From Corynebacterium liangguodongii (GTDB lineage Bacteria; Actinomycetota; Actinomycetes; Mycobacteriales; Mycobacteriaceae), in the NCBI RefSeq assembly GCF_003070865.1, contig NZ_CP026948.1, forward strand, positions 1,116,001 to 1,180,000: DNA of 64,000 nt, written 5' to 3'. Shown here piece after piece: positions 16,397-24,854 of this stretch; within the stretch, counting starts at the first letter, position 1; each line of letters begins with the position of its first letter. The translations under genes and the position numbers were made by a program. Below the pieces are notes generated by a model that made no database searches, was not told the origin of the DNA, and saw nothing but the letters and a program-made list of their open reading frames with translations.

Positions 16397-17647
16397 CTAG
16401 CTTCGCCCGGTACTCCTTCGTCGTCGGCGGTTCTGGGTAGGCTGCGCGTGCGCCCGATCTTGACCGGGAGGCGGCAGAGGTGTCCCCGCAGGCTCTCGCG
16501 CGCCCGTAATCTTAGCCAACTCGGCCGAATCCGGCGTCACCCGCACCGCCTTGGCGCGCACACCCGCCTTGTCCATCAACGCGGCGACCTCGCGCTCCTG
16601 TTCGTCGAGCACGAGGGTCACCACGGTCCCGGAGGTTCCGGCGCGCGCCGTGCGGCCCGCCCGGTGCAGGTAGGCCTTGTGCTCAGCGGGGGGATCGACG
16701 TGGACGACAAGGGAGACGTCGTCGACGTCGATGCCGCGGGCGGCGATGTCGGTGGCCACTAACACCGGCGTCGAGCCGTCCCCGAAGCCCTCGAGCGCGC
16801 GGGTGCGCGCGCCCTGGCCCTTATCGCCGTGCAGGCCCTGGGCGTTGATGCCCACGCGGCGCAGCTTCTTGACCTGCCGGTCGACGCCGTGTTTCGTGCG
16901 CATGAACATGATCGTCCTGCCTTCGCGGGCGCCGATGCGCGCAACCACCTCGCTGCGCTGGTCGCGATCGCCGACGAGCAGGCGGTAGTGGGTCATCGTA
17001 TCCACCGCGGCCTGCGCCGGGGCGGTCGAGTGCGTGACGGGGTCGTGCATATAGCGCGCGATGAGCTTCTCGACGTCCCCGTCGAGCGTGGCAGAGAACA
17101 ACAGGCGCTGCCCGCCGGACGGGGTGCGATCGAGCAGCTTGCGCACCTGCGGTAGAAAGCCCATGTCCGCCATCTGGTCGGCCTCATCGAGCGCGGTGAT
17201 CTCCACCGCGTCGAAAAAGAGCTTGCCCTGGCCGATAAGGTCCTCCGCCCGCCCCGGAGTGGCTACGAGGAGATCGACGGGGCGCGCCAGGGAACGGATG
17301 TGGTTGTTGATGTTGACCCCGCCGACGACGTCTAACACGCGCAGGCCGAGCGCGGCCGCCGGGTCCTCGAGCCGCTCGCGGATCTGCGCCGCGAGCTCGC
17401 GCGTGGGCGCGAGGATCAGGCCGCGGGGGTGGCCGGGGCGCGACGGGGCGCCGGCGAGGCGGGTGAGCATGGGGAGCCCGAAGGTAAAGGTCTTGCCCGA
17501 GCCGGTCGGGCCGCGGCCGAGGACGTCGCGGCCCGACAAGGCGTCGGGGATCGCGGCGGCCTGGATCGGGAACGGCTCCGTGATCGCCTGCTTCTGCAGG
17601 ACGGTGACGATGGGTCGGGGAAGGCCGAGGTCGGCAAAAGAAGTCAT
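16397..17647 (-). CDS. DEAD-box ATP-dependent RNA helicase
   Basis: A 416-residue RhlE/DeaD-like helicase: Q motif (FADLGLPRPIVTVLQKQ with GF-PIQAAAIP), Walker A GRGPTGSGKTFTF near residue 45, PTRELAAQI, LDEADQMADMGF (DEAD) near residue 155, FSATL (SAT), ATDIAARGIDVDDVSLVVH and HRAGRTARAG (motif VI). The short C-terminal tail is basic and proline-rich, ending RRRRSTGRS, typical for RNA-contacting extensions. It probably unwinds structured RNA in ribosome assembly or mRNA decay. ATG 17647 lies 8 nt after TAGGCT, suggesting a leaderless message. Confidence 0.9.
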   Translation of the reverse strand: MTSFADLGLPRPIVTVLQKQAITEPFPIQAAAIPDALSGRDVLGRGPTGSGKTFTFGLPMLTRLAGAPSRPGHPRGLILAPTRELAAQIRERLEDPAAALGLRVLDVVGGVNINNHIRSLARPVDLLVATPGRAEDLIGQGKLFFDAVEITALDEADQMADMGFLPQVRKLLDRTPSGGQRLLFSATLDGDVEKLIARYMHDPVTHSTAPAQAAVDTMTHYRLLVGDRDQRSEVVARIGAREGRTIMFMRTKHGVDRQVKKLRRVGINAQGLHGDKGQGARTRALEGFGDGSTPVLVATDIAARGIDVDDVSLVVHVDPPAEHKAYLHRAGRTARAGTSGTVVTLVLDEQEREVAALMDKAGVRAKAVRVTPDSAELAKITGAREPAGTPLPPPGQDRAHAQPTQNRRRRRSTGRS

Positions 17648-17655
17648 TGCGGCTA

Positions 17656-17661
17656 AGCCTA
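17656..17661 (-). promoter_or_regulatory. -10 box, leaderless start of the DEAD-box helicase
   Basis: TAGGCT on the minus strand ends 8 nt before ATG 17647. Confidence 0.4.
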
Positions 17662-17679
17662 CCCTGCGCCCGGCCGATC

Positions 17680-19140
17680 CTAGTAGGTGAGCTCTTCGCG
17701 GTCTCCCGACCAGGCGGTGTGGAAGGTGCCCTCCATGTCCACGCGGCGGTAGGTGTGGGCACCGAAGAAGTCGCGCTGGCCCTGGATGAGCGCGGCCGGC
17801 AGCCGCTTGGAGCGCAGGGAATCGTAGTAGGACAGCGAGGAGGCGAAGACGGGGACGGGCAAGCCGAGCTGCGTGGCCACGACCACGACCCGGCGCCAGG
17901 AATCGATCAGCCCGCCACTGAGTTCGGAGCGGAAGTACGGGTCAAGCAGCAGCGAGGGGAGGTCGGGGTCGTTTTCGTAGGCCTCGGTGATGCGCCCGAG
18001 GAACTTCGCGCGGATGATGCAGCCGCCGCGCCAGATCCGGGCGAGGTCGCCGGGCTTGAGGCCCCAGCCGTATTCCTGCGAGCCCGCGTTGATTTCGTCG
18101 AAACCCTGCGCGTAGGCGACGAGCTTCGAGGCGTAGAGCGCGCGGCGCACGTCCTCGACGAACTGTGCCTTATCCACGCCGAGGGTCTCGAGCGTGCTCA
18201 CCTCGCCCGCGGGCAGGCCGATGCGCTGGGCCGCCTCGCGCTGCGCGAGGGCGGAGGACAGCGCGCGGGCGAAGACCGCCTCGCCGATGCCGGTGACGGG
18301 CACGCCGAGATCGAGCGCGCCCTTGACCGTCCAGCGGCCGGTGCCCTTCTGGCCCGCGGCGTCGACGATGATGTCGATAAACGGAGCGCCAGTGCGGCGG
18401 TCGACTTGGCGCAGGATCTCGGCGGTGATCTCGATGAGGTAGGAATCGAGGTCGCCCTGGTTCCACTCCGCGAAGATCTCCGCAAGCTGAGCGGGCTCGA
18501 TGCCCGCGGCGTAGCGCAGCAGGTGGTAGGCCTCGCCGATGACCTGCATGTCGGCGTACTCGATGCCGTTGTGGACCATCTTGACAAAGTGGCCGGCGCC
18601 GTCGGGGCCGATGTGCGTCACGCACGGGGTGCCGTCGACCTTTGCCGCGATGTCTTCGAGGAGCGGGCCGAGGGTCTCCCACGATTCTTTGGGGCCGCCC
18701 GGCATGATCGACGGGCCGGTCAGCGCACCCTCCTCGCCGCCGGAGATGCCGGCGCCGACGAAGTGGCGACCGCGGGCGGAGACTTCCTTTTCGCGGCGGA
18801 TGGTGTCTGTAAACAGGGAGTTTCCGCCGTCGATGATGATGTCGCCTTCGTCCATCGCATCAACGAGCTGGTTGATTACCGCGTCGGTCGCGGGGCCGGC
18901 CTGGACCATGATGATGGCCTTGCGGGGGCGCTCGAGGGAGGCGACGAAGTCTTCGATGGTCTCGGAGGCGATGAAGTCGCCCTCGTGTCCGTGGGCCTCA
19001 ATAACGGCTCGGGTTTTTTCCGGAGAGCGGTTATAGATGGCCACGGTGTGGCCCTTGGATGCGAAGTTGCGCGCGAGGTTGGAACCCATCACGGCCATTC
19101 CCACGACGCCGATCTGGGCGAGTTTGGTACCGGTTGTCAT
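17680..19140 (-). CDS. gnd: 6-phosphogluconate dehydrogenase (decarboxylating)
   Basis: A 486-residue GND enzyme of the oxidative pentose-phosphate pathway, converting 6-phosphogluconate to ribulose 5-phosphate plus CO2 and NADPH. The N-terminal Rossmann motif is GVVGMAVMGSNLARNFASKG followed by YNRSPEKT, whose Arg fits NADP preference. The substrate signature GGNSLFTDT and HIGPDGAGHFVKMVHNGIEY (catalytic Lys near residue 190) are intact, as is the all-helical C-terminal half with KGTGRWTVKGALDLGVP. ATG 19140 lies 7 nt after TAGGAT, so translation is probably leaderless. Confidence 0.96.
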   Translation of the reverse strand: MTTGTKLAQIGVVGMAVMGSNLARNFASKGHTVAIYNRSPEKTRAVIEAHGHEGDFIASETIEDFVASLERPRKAIIMVQAGPATDAVINQLVDAMDEGDIIIDGGNSLFTDTIRREKEVSARGRHFVGAGISGGEEGALTGPSIMPGGPKESWETLGPLLEDIAAKVDGTPCVTHIGPDGAGHFVKMVHNGIEYADMQVIGEAYHLLRYAAGIEPAQLAEIFAEWNQGDLDSYLIEITAEILRQVDRRTGAPFIDIIVDAAGQKGTGRWTVKGALDLGVPVTGIGEAVFARALSSALAQREAAQRIGLPAGEVSTLETLGVDKAQFVEDVRRALYASKLVAYAQGFDEINAGSQEYGWGLKPGDLARIWRGGCIIRAKFLGRITEAYENDPDLPSLLLDPYFRSELSGGLIDSWRRVVVVATQLGLPVPVFASSLSYYDSLRSKRLPAALIQGQRDFFGAHTYRRVDMEGTFHTAWSGDREELTY

Positions 19141-19147
19141 GGCAGCG

Positions 19148-19153
19148 ATCCTA
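19148..19153 (-). promoter_or_regulatory. -10 box, leaderless start of gnd
   Basis: TAGGAT on the minus strand, 7 nt before ATG 19140. Confidence 0.45.
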
Positions 19154-19219
19154 CAAGGTCGACGGCCGGGGGTGGCGCACGCGACGCCGAAAATCTCGCG
19201 CGGGACGTGACTGTTGGGA

Positions 19220-19225
19220 TATGGT
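19220..19225 (+). promoter_or_regulatory. -10 box, leaderless start of the thioesterase gene
   Basis: TATGGT ends 6 nt before ATG 19232. This spacing supports ATG 19232 over the in-frame ATG at 19241 or the TTG at 19214. Confidence 0.45.
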
Positions 19226-19231
19226 GGCCGT

Positions 19232-19690
19232 ATGAGTGTTATGGATCACAGGTTTGGCGGGAAGAAGCTCGAACGCCCGCTTGACGACGCCGAGTTGGCT
19301 GCCTTCAACGCATCAACGCGGGGCCTCGCCCGCACGCTCGGGATCACGCTGACGTTTATCAGCGGCGAGCGCGCCGAGGGATACGTCGACGTCGAGGAGC
19401 GTCACCACCAGGTCACCGGCATCGCCAACGGTGGGCTCTACTGTGCGATCGGGGAGACCCTCGGGTCAGTCGCAGGGGCAGCTGCTTCCGGTCACACTGT
19501 GGTGGGGATGAACAACAACACCGATCTTCTTGGCAGCGTGGACGCTGGCCGCATCGACGCGGTCGCGCTGCCCGTACATGTCGGCAGGTCGACCCACCTG
19601 TGGCGCGTAGAGATGTGGCACGAAGCCAGGCTCGTGGCCACGACAAACCTGCGGCTCATGGTGCTTGCAGAGCGGCGGGTGGGGAGCTAG
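19232..19690 (+). CDS. PaaI-family hotdog-fold thioesterase
   Basis: A 152-residue hotdog-fold protein of the PaaI/YbgC-like acyl-CoA thioesterase group. Diagnostic segments are VDVEERHHQVTGIANGGLYC (the HNxxG-like helix start), then IGETLGSVAGAAASGHTVVG, and a final beta strand HLWRVEMWHEARLVATTNLR. It probably hydrolyses an acyl- or aryl-CoA ester; the substrate is unknown. It is divergent from gnd, and its TAG stop interlocks with that of corA (CTAG, 19687-19690). Confidence 0.8.
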   Translation: MSVMDHRFGGKKLERPLDDAELAAFNASTRGLARTLGITLTFISGERAEGYVDVEERHHQVTGIANGGLYCAIGETLGSVAGAAASGHTVVGMNNNTDLLGSVDAGRIDAVALPVHVGRSTHLWRVEMWHEARLVATTNLRLMVLAERRVGS

Positions 19691-20766
19691 AGCCAGTTGT
19701 TCTTGCGGAACCACCAATACATCACGGCCATCACCGTGGCCATGACGATGAGCACGGCGGGATAGCCCCAGCGCCAGGCCAGCTCCGGCATGTAGGTGAA
19801 GTTCATTCCGTAGATCCCCGCGATCATCGTCGGCGCGGCGGCCATTCCCACGACCGCGGAGATGGTGCGCATGTCGCTGTTTTGCTGCATGCTCACCTTG
19901 GCCTCGGCGGCGTGCAGGAGCGAGGTGAGCCGTTCGTCGAAGCCCGAGACCTGGTCGCTGACGATAGCGGCGTTGTCCTGGACGTCGCGGAAATACGAGC
20001 GCAGCATCTTGCGCAGGATGTCCTTGTTGTTGACTAGCCCGGAGCGCAGGGCGGGGACCAAGGGATCGATGGCGTGGCGCATCTCCAAGATCTCGCGCTT
20101 ATACATGTAGATCTTGTCGATGTTGATGTCGCGGCGCGGGGTGAAGACCTCGTTTTCCAGATCGTCGACGTCGCGCTCGAGTGCGGAGGCGACGCGCAGG
20201 TAGTTGTCGACGACGTAGTCGAAGACCTTCCATGCGGCGGCGGGAGGGCCCAGGATGGCGAGCTCTTCGTCCTCCTCGAGCTGGCGGGTGAGGTCGGGCA
20301 GCGGCGCGTTGTGCCGGATGGTCAGCGCGAACTTCGGCCCGAGCACAACTTGTACCTCGCCGGTGGAGATGATCTCGCGGGCGTCGTCGACTTCCTCATC
20401 GTCCCGGTAGTACACGGAGCGAACAACCATGAAGAGCTGGTCGTCGTAGCGCTCCATCTTGGGACGCTGGTGTGCATCGACGATGTCGTCGACAATGAGC
20501 TCGTGGAGGTCGAAGATCTCGGCGATCTTCTCCATCTGGTGCGTGTCCGGCTCGCTGAGAGAGAGCCAGACGAACCCGTTGTCGTTCTCCTCGACAAGGC
20601 GCAGGGCGTGGGTGATGCGTGCGTCGCCAGGCAGCTTCTTGCCATCGATGAAGATCCGGCAGAAATCGACGTTGCGCTCGATGGGGACCGGCACACCGGA
20701 ATGACTACGGGGCTGCGGCTCGGTACGCTTCTGTCGCGCGAGGGGTAGCGGCAAACGTGGTGGCAT
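19687..20766 (-). CDS. corA: CorA-type magnesium/cobalt channel
   Basis: A 359-residue CorA-family channel. A cytoplasmic alpha/beta funnel and long stalk helix precede two C-terminal membrane helices; the selectivity motif is GIYGMNFTYMPE (YGMN) between them, and the protein ends with a basic FRKNNWL tail. It forms homopentamers and imports Mg2+, and possibly Co2+ or Ni2+. ATG 20766 is chosen because GGAAGGGGG precedes it; the ORF extends 20 further codons upstream without initiation support. About 40 residues at the N-terminus are basic and proline-rich. Confidence 0.92.
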   Translation of the reverse strand: MPPRLPLPLARQKRTEPQPRSHSGVPVPIERNVDFCRIFIDGKKLPGDARITHALRLVEENDNGFVWLSLSEPDTHQMEKIAEIFDLHELIVDDIVDAHQRPKMERYDDQLFMVVRSVYYRDDEEVDDAREIISTGEVQVVLGPKFALTIRHNAPLPDLTRQLEEDEELAILGPPAAAWKVFDYVVDNYLRVASALERDVDDLENEVFTPRRDINIDKIYMYKREILEMRHAIDPLVPALRSGLVNNKDILRKMLRSYFRDVQDNAAIVSDQVSGFDERLTSLLHAAEAKVSMQQNSDMRTISAVVGMAAAPTMIAGIYGMNFTYMPELAWRWGYPAVLIVMATVMAVMYWWFRKNNWL

Positions 20767-20863
20767 GGTGGCCCCCTTCCATGAGGATGTGTCGGTGAGT
20801 ACGGGCTCGAAGAGAATACTACGCAAAGGCCTCTAGCACGGACTGCACCCGCAGCGTGAAAGC

Positions 20864-20903
20864 AAAAACTCGGTCACCCCGGGGTCAGAGGAGGGGGACC
20901 GAG
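20864..20903 (-). terminator. Rho-independent terminator downstream of ndh
   Basis: On the minus strand CTCGGTC pairs with GACCGAG, with an inner ACCCCGGGGT self-complementary loop, and is followed directly by TTTTT. It lies 20 nt past the ndh stop. Confidence 0.75.
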
Positions 20904-20922
20904 CCTTAATGCGTGGGCGTGG

Positions 20923-22320
20923 CTAGTTCTCGCCGTTGGTGTCGCGGGTTTCCTCGAAGTCGCCGCCTTCGCGGGAGTGCTCGCCGAGCTTCTTCAGCGC
21001 GGTGCGGCCGTGCATCTGGGCCAGGGTGGTGGCCAGGTTGTAGCGCTTCGGGCTCAGGGCGTTGTGCGTCCAGGAAAGCAGGGCGACGACCTGGTTGCGC
21101 GTCCCCGAGAGGAAGGAGACGTGGACAGCGAGCCACATCAGCCAGCCGAGGAAGCCAGCGACCTCGACCTTGCCCAGCTTCACCACGGCGTTGAAACGGG
21201 AGACGATGGCCATAGAGCCCTTGTCGAAGTATTCGAAGTCGTCGCGGTCTTCCGGCACGATGTCGTGCTCGACCTGCTCCTTGATCACGTGGGCGACGTA
21301 TTCGCCGCTTTGGATTGCCACCTGTGCCACGCCGGGGAGGCGGTTGAGGCTCATCATGTCGCCGATGACGAAGACGTTCGACCTATCGCCCACGGTGAGG
21401 TCGGAGTTGACCGGGACCTTGCCGTTGCGCTCGGCCTCGACACCGGCCTGCTCGGCGACAAGCTTGCCCAGCGGGGAGGCCTGGACGCCGGCGGACCAGA
21501 TCTTCGTGGCGGCCGGGACCGTGACCTCCTCGTTGGTCTTCGTGTCCTTGTAGGTTACGGAGTCCTTATCGACGCCGACGACCATGGCGTTGAGCACGAC
21601 GGTGACGCCCTTGCGCTCGAGTTCGCGCTGCGCCTTCTTGCCCAAGCGCTTGCCGAAGGGCGGCAGGACCTGGTCCAGGCCGTCGATAAGAACAATCTTC
21701 GCCTGCGAAGGAACGAAGTTCGAGTATTCCTGGGTGAAGGAGCGGTGGGCCATCTCCGAGATCTGGCCGGCGAGCTCTACGCCGGTGGGGCCCGCGCCGA
21801 CGATGACGAAGGTGAGTAAGCGGTCGCGGTCCGCAGCGGTTTCGGCGACCTCGGCGCGCTCGAAGGCGGTAATGATGCGGGCGCGGATCTCCAGCGCGTT
21901 ATCCAGCGTCTTTAACCCCGGAGCAAACTCGGAGAAGTGATCGTTGCCGAAGTAGGACTGGCCGGCGCCGGCGGCAACAATAAGGGAGTCGTAGGCATAG
22001 GTTCGCGCGAATTCGCCCTCGGTGGCGGTGACGGTTTGAGCGTCGACGTCGATGCCGGTGACATTCCCGCGCACGACGTTGACATTGTCCTGGCCCACGA
22101 GGACCTGGCGCACTGATGTGGCGATCTCACCGGTCGACAGGATGCCGGTGGCTACCTGATAGAGCAGGGGGGCGAAGAGGTAGTGATTCGTGCGGTTGAT
22201 AATGGTGATGTCGACGTCGGCGCCCTTGAGCTCGCGGGCTGCGGCGATGCCGCCGAAACCCGCGCCGATGATGACGACGTGGTGGCGGTTTCCGGACGGG
22301 CGAATTGCGGTGTCGGCCAT
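20923..22320 (-). CDS. ndh: Type II NADH dehydrogenase (non-proton-pumping)
   Basis: A 465-residue NDH-2 that oxidises NADH and reduces menaquinone at the inner face of the membrane without pumping protons. Two Rossmann folds are visible: VVIIGAGFGGIAAARELKG (FAD, near residue 15) and FVIVGAGPTGVELAGQISEM (NADH, near residue 175). The quinone/FAD signature VFVIGDMMSLNRLPGVAQVA is near residue 315, and a C-terminal amphipathic region AGFLGWLMWLAVHVSFLSG anchors it. It is the main NADH oxidase of corynebacteria, which lack complex I. ATG 22320 follows GGAAGG; the 33 upstream in-frame codons are not supported. Confidence 0.95.
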   Translation of the reverse strand: MADTAIRPSGNRHHVVIIGAGFGGIAAARELKGADVDITIINRTNHYLFAPLLYQVATGILSTGEIATSVRQVLVGQDNVNVVRGNVTGIDVDAQTVTATEGEFARTYAYDSLIVAAGAGQSYFGNDHFSEFAPGLKTLDNALEIRARIITAFERAEVAETAADRDRLLTFVIVGAGPTGVELAGQISEMAHRSFTQEYSNFVPSQAKIVLIDGLDQVLPPFGKRLGKKAQRELERKGVTVVLNAMVVGVDKDSVTYKDTKTNEEVTVPAATKIWSAGVQASPLGKLVAEQAGVEAERNGKVPVNSDLTVGDRSNVFVIGDMMSLNRLPGVAQVAIQSGEYVAHVIKEQVEHDIVPEDRDDFEYFDKGSMAIVSRFNAVVKLGKVEVAGFLGWLMWLAVHVSFLSGTRNQVVALLSWTHNALSPKRYNLATTLAQMHGRTALKKLGEHSREGGDFEETRDTNGEN

Positions 22321-22437
22321 AGGTGTGCCTTCCTTGCTAAGCGAAAAGTCAATGACGGTGCCCATTCTACGCCCCTCGCTTCCATGGAGTCGGGCCCGGG
22401 TCGGCGATGTCTGCCGCATGATAAGTCACCTGCCCGA

Positions 22438-22443
22438 TAGAGT
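22438..22443 (+). promoter_or_regulatory. -10 box, leaderless start of the CMAS-like gene
   Basis: TAGAGT ends 7 nt before GTG 22451. This fixes the start well inside a longer open frame that begins antisense to ndh at 22190. Confidence 0.4.
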
Positions 22444-22450
22444 AAACGCC

Positions 22451-23719
22451 GTGGAACCGACCCCGCCGATACCTCAGGATTCGCTTCGTCTCGCCGCCAT
22501 CGACCCGCGAGCGTGGCCCGGTGTGGCGACGGTGCCTTCGGGCGCTACCGTACGGGTGGGTGCGCGCGTGGCGGAGGCGCGGTTCGCCTCCGCGTGCTCA
22601 CGGGCAGGCATCGAGCTTGATCCGGCCAGGGGAGCGGAGCTCATCGTCGAGCACGACGCGCTGTTTCGGCGCATCGCCGCGAGTGGGTGGGTCGGCCTCG
22701 CCGAGGGCTACATGGCAGGAGAGTGGGCCGCGCGCGATAGCGCGACGCTTGTCGACGCCCTGGCCAAGCTGCTCCGGGCAGACTACCGGCCGCGCACGCC
22801 CTCGCTCAGTGCGGGAGCCCACGAGGGCATCGGGGAGATCCCGCCTCAGCTCGCAGCCCACTTCTCGGGGGACGGTATGAGCGATTTTGCGGGTCATTTC
22901 GCCACCGGGGTGCCCACGACTGAACGGGTTGTGCGCAAGCGCCGGGGTGCCGCCCACGCGGTTGACCTCACGGAATTCGCCGCGCCTCTTGACGTGGCTG
23001 GCGGCGATCTGGCGGACGCGCAGCGCCGCTCGGTGGAGCTGTTGCTCAACGCGTGTGCTGCCGGTCGCGGCACTCAGCTGGCGGAATACCCATCGACGGG
23101 CGGTGCGGTGGCGATCGCGGCGGCGCAGCGCGGGTGCGTTGTCGATTCCTGGGTGCGCAGCGATGCCGCCGAGGCCGCGTTGCGCGACAGGCTCGGTTAC
23201 GCCGGTGTCAGCGGCGCTGTCCACATCGAGCGGGAGGCGCCGCGCAGGGGGGGCTACGATGCGGTGGTCTCGCTCGAGCGGCTCGAGACCCTCGGGGCCG
23301 AGGGCAAGGCGCGGTACCTGGGCGCGTTGGGCGCGGCGTTGCGGCCCGGCGGGCGCATCGCTGTGCAGACCGTGACGCGCACCGAGGCGTGCACCGTGGC
23401 CGCACAGGATGCGCTGCAGTCGCTGCGGGCCTACATCTGGCCCGGGCTCACGCTGGCCAGTCCCGGGGAGGTCGAAAGGGTCGTCGAGAAGCGAACGGCG
23501 TTGCGCATCGTCGCACAGTCGCGGGCCCCGCAGCACCTCGAGGCCTCGCTGCGGCTGCAGCGCCAGGCGTTCGATGCGCACCTGCGCGACGCGGCCGCGG
23601 ACGGCTTCGACGCGGTCTACCGCAGGCTGTGGCGGTGGCAGCTGGCGCTGCGCGAGGCTTTGGCGCGGTTGGGGATGGTGGACCTCATGCAGTTCACGCT
23701 CGTCGCCGGCCGAGGCTAG
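22451..23719 (+). CDS. Degenerate cyclopropane-fatty-acid / mycolic-acid synthase-like methyltransferase
   Basis: A 422-residue protein with the CMAS layout. The N-terminal region has FRRIAASGWVGLAEGYMAGE, typical for CFA synthases, and the C-terminal half ends with the family-like YRRLWRWQLALREALARLGM. The SAM-binding motif I, normally VLxxGxGWG, is not recognisable; the corresponding stretch reads LAEYPSTGGAVAIAAAQRG. The usual YSCAY-type Cys region is also missing. It may have lost catalysis or changed substrate. The open frame extends antisense through the ndh start, but GTG 22451 with a -10 box 7 nt upstream marks the real start. Confidence 0.65.
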   Translation: MEPTPPIPQDSLRLAAIDPRAWPGVATVPSGATVRVGARVAEARFASACSRAGIELDPARGAELIVEHDALFRRIAASGWVGLAEGYMAGEWAARDSATLVDALAKLLRADYRPRTPSLSAGAHEGIGEIPPQLAAHFSGDGMSDFAGHFATGVPTTERVVRKRRGAAHAVDLTEFAAPLDVAGGDLADAQRRSVELLLNACAAGRGTQLAEYPSTGGAVAIAAAQRGCVVDSWVRSDAAEAALRDRLGYAGVSGAVHIEREAPRRGGYDAVVSLERLETLGAEGKARYLGALGAALRPGGRIAVQTVTRTEACTVAAQDALQSLRAYIWPGLTLASPGEVERVVEKRTALRIVAQSRAPQHLEASLRLQRQAFDAHLRDAAADGFDAVYRRLWRWQLALREALARLGMVDLMQFTLVAGRG

Positions 23720-23724
23720 TTGAC

Positions 23725-23738
23725 ATAATGTACATTAT
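23725..23738. repeat. 14-bp perfect palindrome between convergent genes
   Basis: ATAATGTACATTAT is a perfect AT-rich palindrome in G+C-rich surroundings, 5 nt after the stop of the CMAS-like gene. It overlaps a TTGACA hexamer (23720-23725). It could be an operator or a transcription-end element; no gene starts next to it. Confidence 0.5.
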
Positions 23739-23758
23739 CGGACAGTAGGGTGCGCCGC

Positions 23759-23787
23759 GCTAAAAACGTAAAGTGACGTTATTTAGC
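23759..23787. terminator. Possible bidirectional terminator hairpin
   Basis: GCTAAAAACGT and ACGTTATTTAGC form a hairpin with one bulge and a short loop, overlapping the YceI stop codon between two convergent genes. The stem is weak (A/T-rich) and there is no long T run. Confidence 0.35.
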
Positions 23788-24481
23788 GGACCTTCTCCAT
23801 ATTGAGGCGGACGTTGATTTCGCCCTCATCGGCGATCTTCGCCGCGACGAGCTCGGGCGTTTCCACCCCGTAGTCGGCGCGGCGGATCGGTACGTCGCCC
23901 GAAATCAGGATCCGATTGCCGCTGCGCGCCGCCGCGAACTCGTGGGTGATCTCGTGGGTGTTCCCGTGGATCGTGAGCTCGCCAGTGAGCTCCACCGCGG
24001 AGACCGAACCGTCCGCCGGCACGTGGCTTACATCCGCAGGCTCCGTGAGCGTGAAGGTGGCCACCGGGTACGCATCCGTATGCAGGATCGAGCGCCTCAC
24101 GTTGACGTCGCGGCGGTCATTATCCGTCGTTAGCGTCGCCATATCCACCGAGACCATGCCCGCGGTCACCGATCCGCCAGAGATCTGCACCTCGCCTTTG
24201 ACCTGATCTGTCGAGCCCGAGGTCACCTTTCGCTCGGCAGGCAGCACTTCGAAGAAAGTAAAACCGGCCGCCGTCTGGTTCGGGCCGACGCTATGCGAGA
24301 CGTCCCACGTGCCGTCGATCTCCTCGCTGGCCGGCTTGACGTGCGCCGCGTCTATCCCGCCCGTCCTCACACCGTGGTCGCCGAAGAGCAATGCGTACCC
24401 CAGCGGTACCAGCGCCAAGCCCGCGAGGGCGAGGATGAGGACGATGGCCCCGATGAGGACTGGTTTCGGCAGCTGCGGCAT
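23783..24481 (-). CDS. Membrane-anchored YceI-family protein
   Basis: A 232-residue protein with an N-terminal membrane helix (PVLIGAIVLILALAGLALVP) and an extracytoplasmic YceI domain from about residue 50: GTWDVSHSVGPNQTAAGFTF, then DVNVRRSILHTDAYPVATF, then LTGELTIHGNTHEITHEFAA. YceI proteins are lipocalin-like barrels that bind isoprenoid or polyisoprenoid lipids. GAGGGG eight bases before ATG 24481 favours that start over GTG 24490. It sits 5 nt after the zinc-finger gene, so the two are probably co-transcribed. Confidence 0.85.
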   Translation of the reverse strand: MPQLPKPVLIGAIVLILALAGLALVPLGYALLFGDHGVRTGGIDAAHVKPASEEIDGTWDVSHSVGPNQTAAGFTFFEVLPAERKVTSGSTDQVKGEVQISGGSVTAGMVSVDMATLTTDNDRRDVNVRRSILHTDAYPVATFTLTEPADVSHVPADGSVSAVELTGELTIHGNTHEITHEFAAARSGNRILISGDVPIRRADYGVETPELVAAKIADEGEINVRLNMEKVR

Positions 24482-24486
24482 CTTAG

Positions 24487-24825
24487 TCACCCCTCATACC
24501 TTAGCCTTTCAATGCGCCGCGCCATAGCCACTAACTCCTCGCACAGCCCCGCGATCTCCCCCGCCTGTGCCCCCTCGGAGTGCGCTGTGGCGATATCCTC
24601 GGCCGCACACCGCAGCTCGAAGAGGCGATCACGCAGCTCACATGCCTTCTCGGGGCGCAAGATCACAGCGTCGGCAGGAATCGAGCTGCCCTCAACGGCG
24701 TTGCGCTGCTCGTAGGCGCGCTGCTTGCACGACGAGCTGCAGAACTTCCTCTTGCGGCCCCTGCCCTGGCGCTCGGGCAGCTCAGCGCCGCACCACTCGC
24801 ACACGGCGGACCCTGTCCTCTCCAT
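24487..24825 (-). CDS. Small Cys4 zinc-finger protein
   Basis: A 112-residue conserved actinobacterial protein of unknown function. The N-terminus has a zinc-ribbon-like CEWCGAELPERQGRGRKRKF followed by CSSSCKQRAYEQR, giving Cys-X2-Cys and Cys-X3-Cys pairs within about 25 residues. A helical C-terminal region follows (LRDRLFELRCAAEDIATAHS). It is divergent from rbpA, as in related genomes. ATG 24825 lies 8 nt after TAGCCT (24839-24834), suggesting a leaderless start; GTG 24831 is an alternative. A nucleic-acid-binding role is inferred only from the finger. Confidence 0.7.
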   Translation of the reverse strand: MERTGSAVCEWCGAELPERQGRGRKRKFCSSSCKQRAYEQRNAVEGSSIPADAVILRPEKACELRDRLFELRCAAEDIATAHSEGAQAGEIAGLCEELVAMARRIERLRYEG

Positions 24826-24854
24826 GGACACACAGGCTAGTACGCCGGGCTGCG

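Noticed and set aside
15320..16762. 480-codon plus-strand open frame opposite the CBS protein
   Set aside because: Antisense shadow; the minus-strand DUF21/CBS/CorC domains are complete.
17647..19284. 545-codon plus-strand open frame opposite gnd
   Set aside because: Antisense to a complete 6-phosphogluconate dehydrogenase; no start signal and no family pattern.
22190..22450. Upstream extension of the CMAS-like gene by 87 codons
   Set aside because: It overlaps the ndh start on the other strand and has no family similarity.
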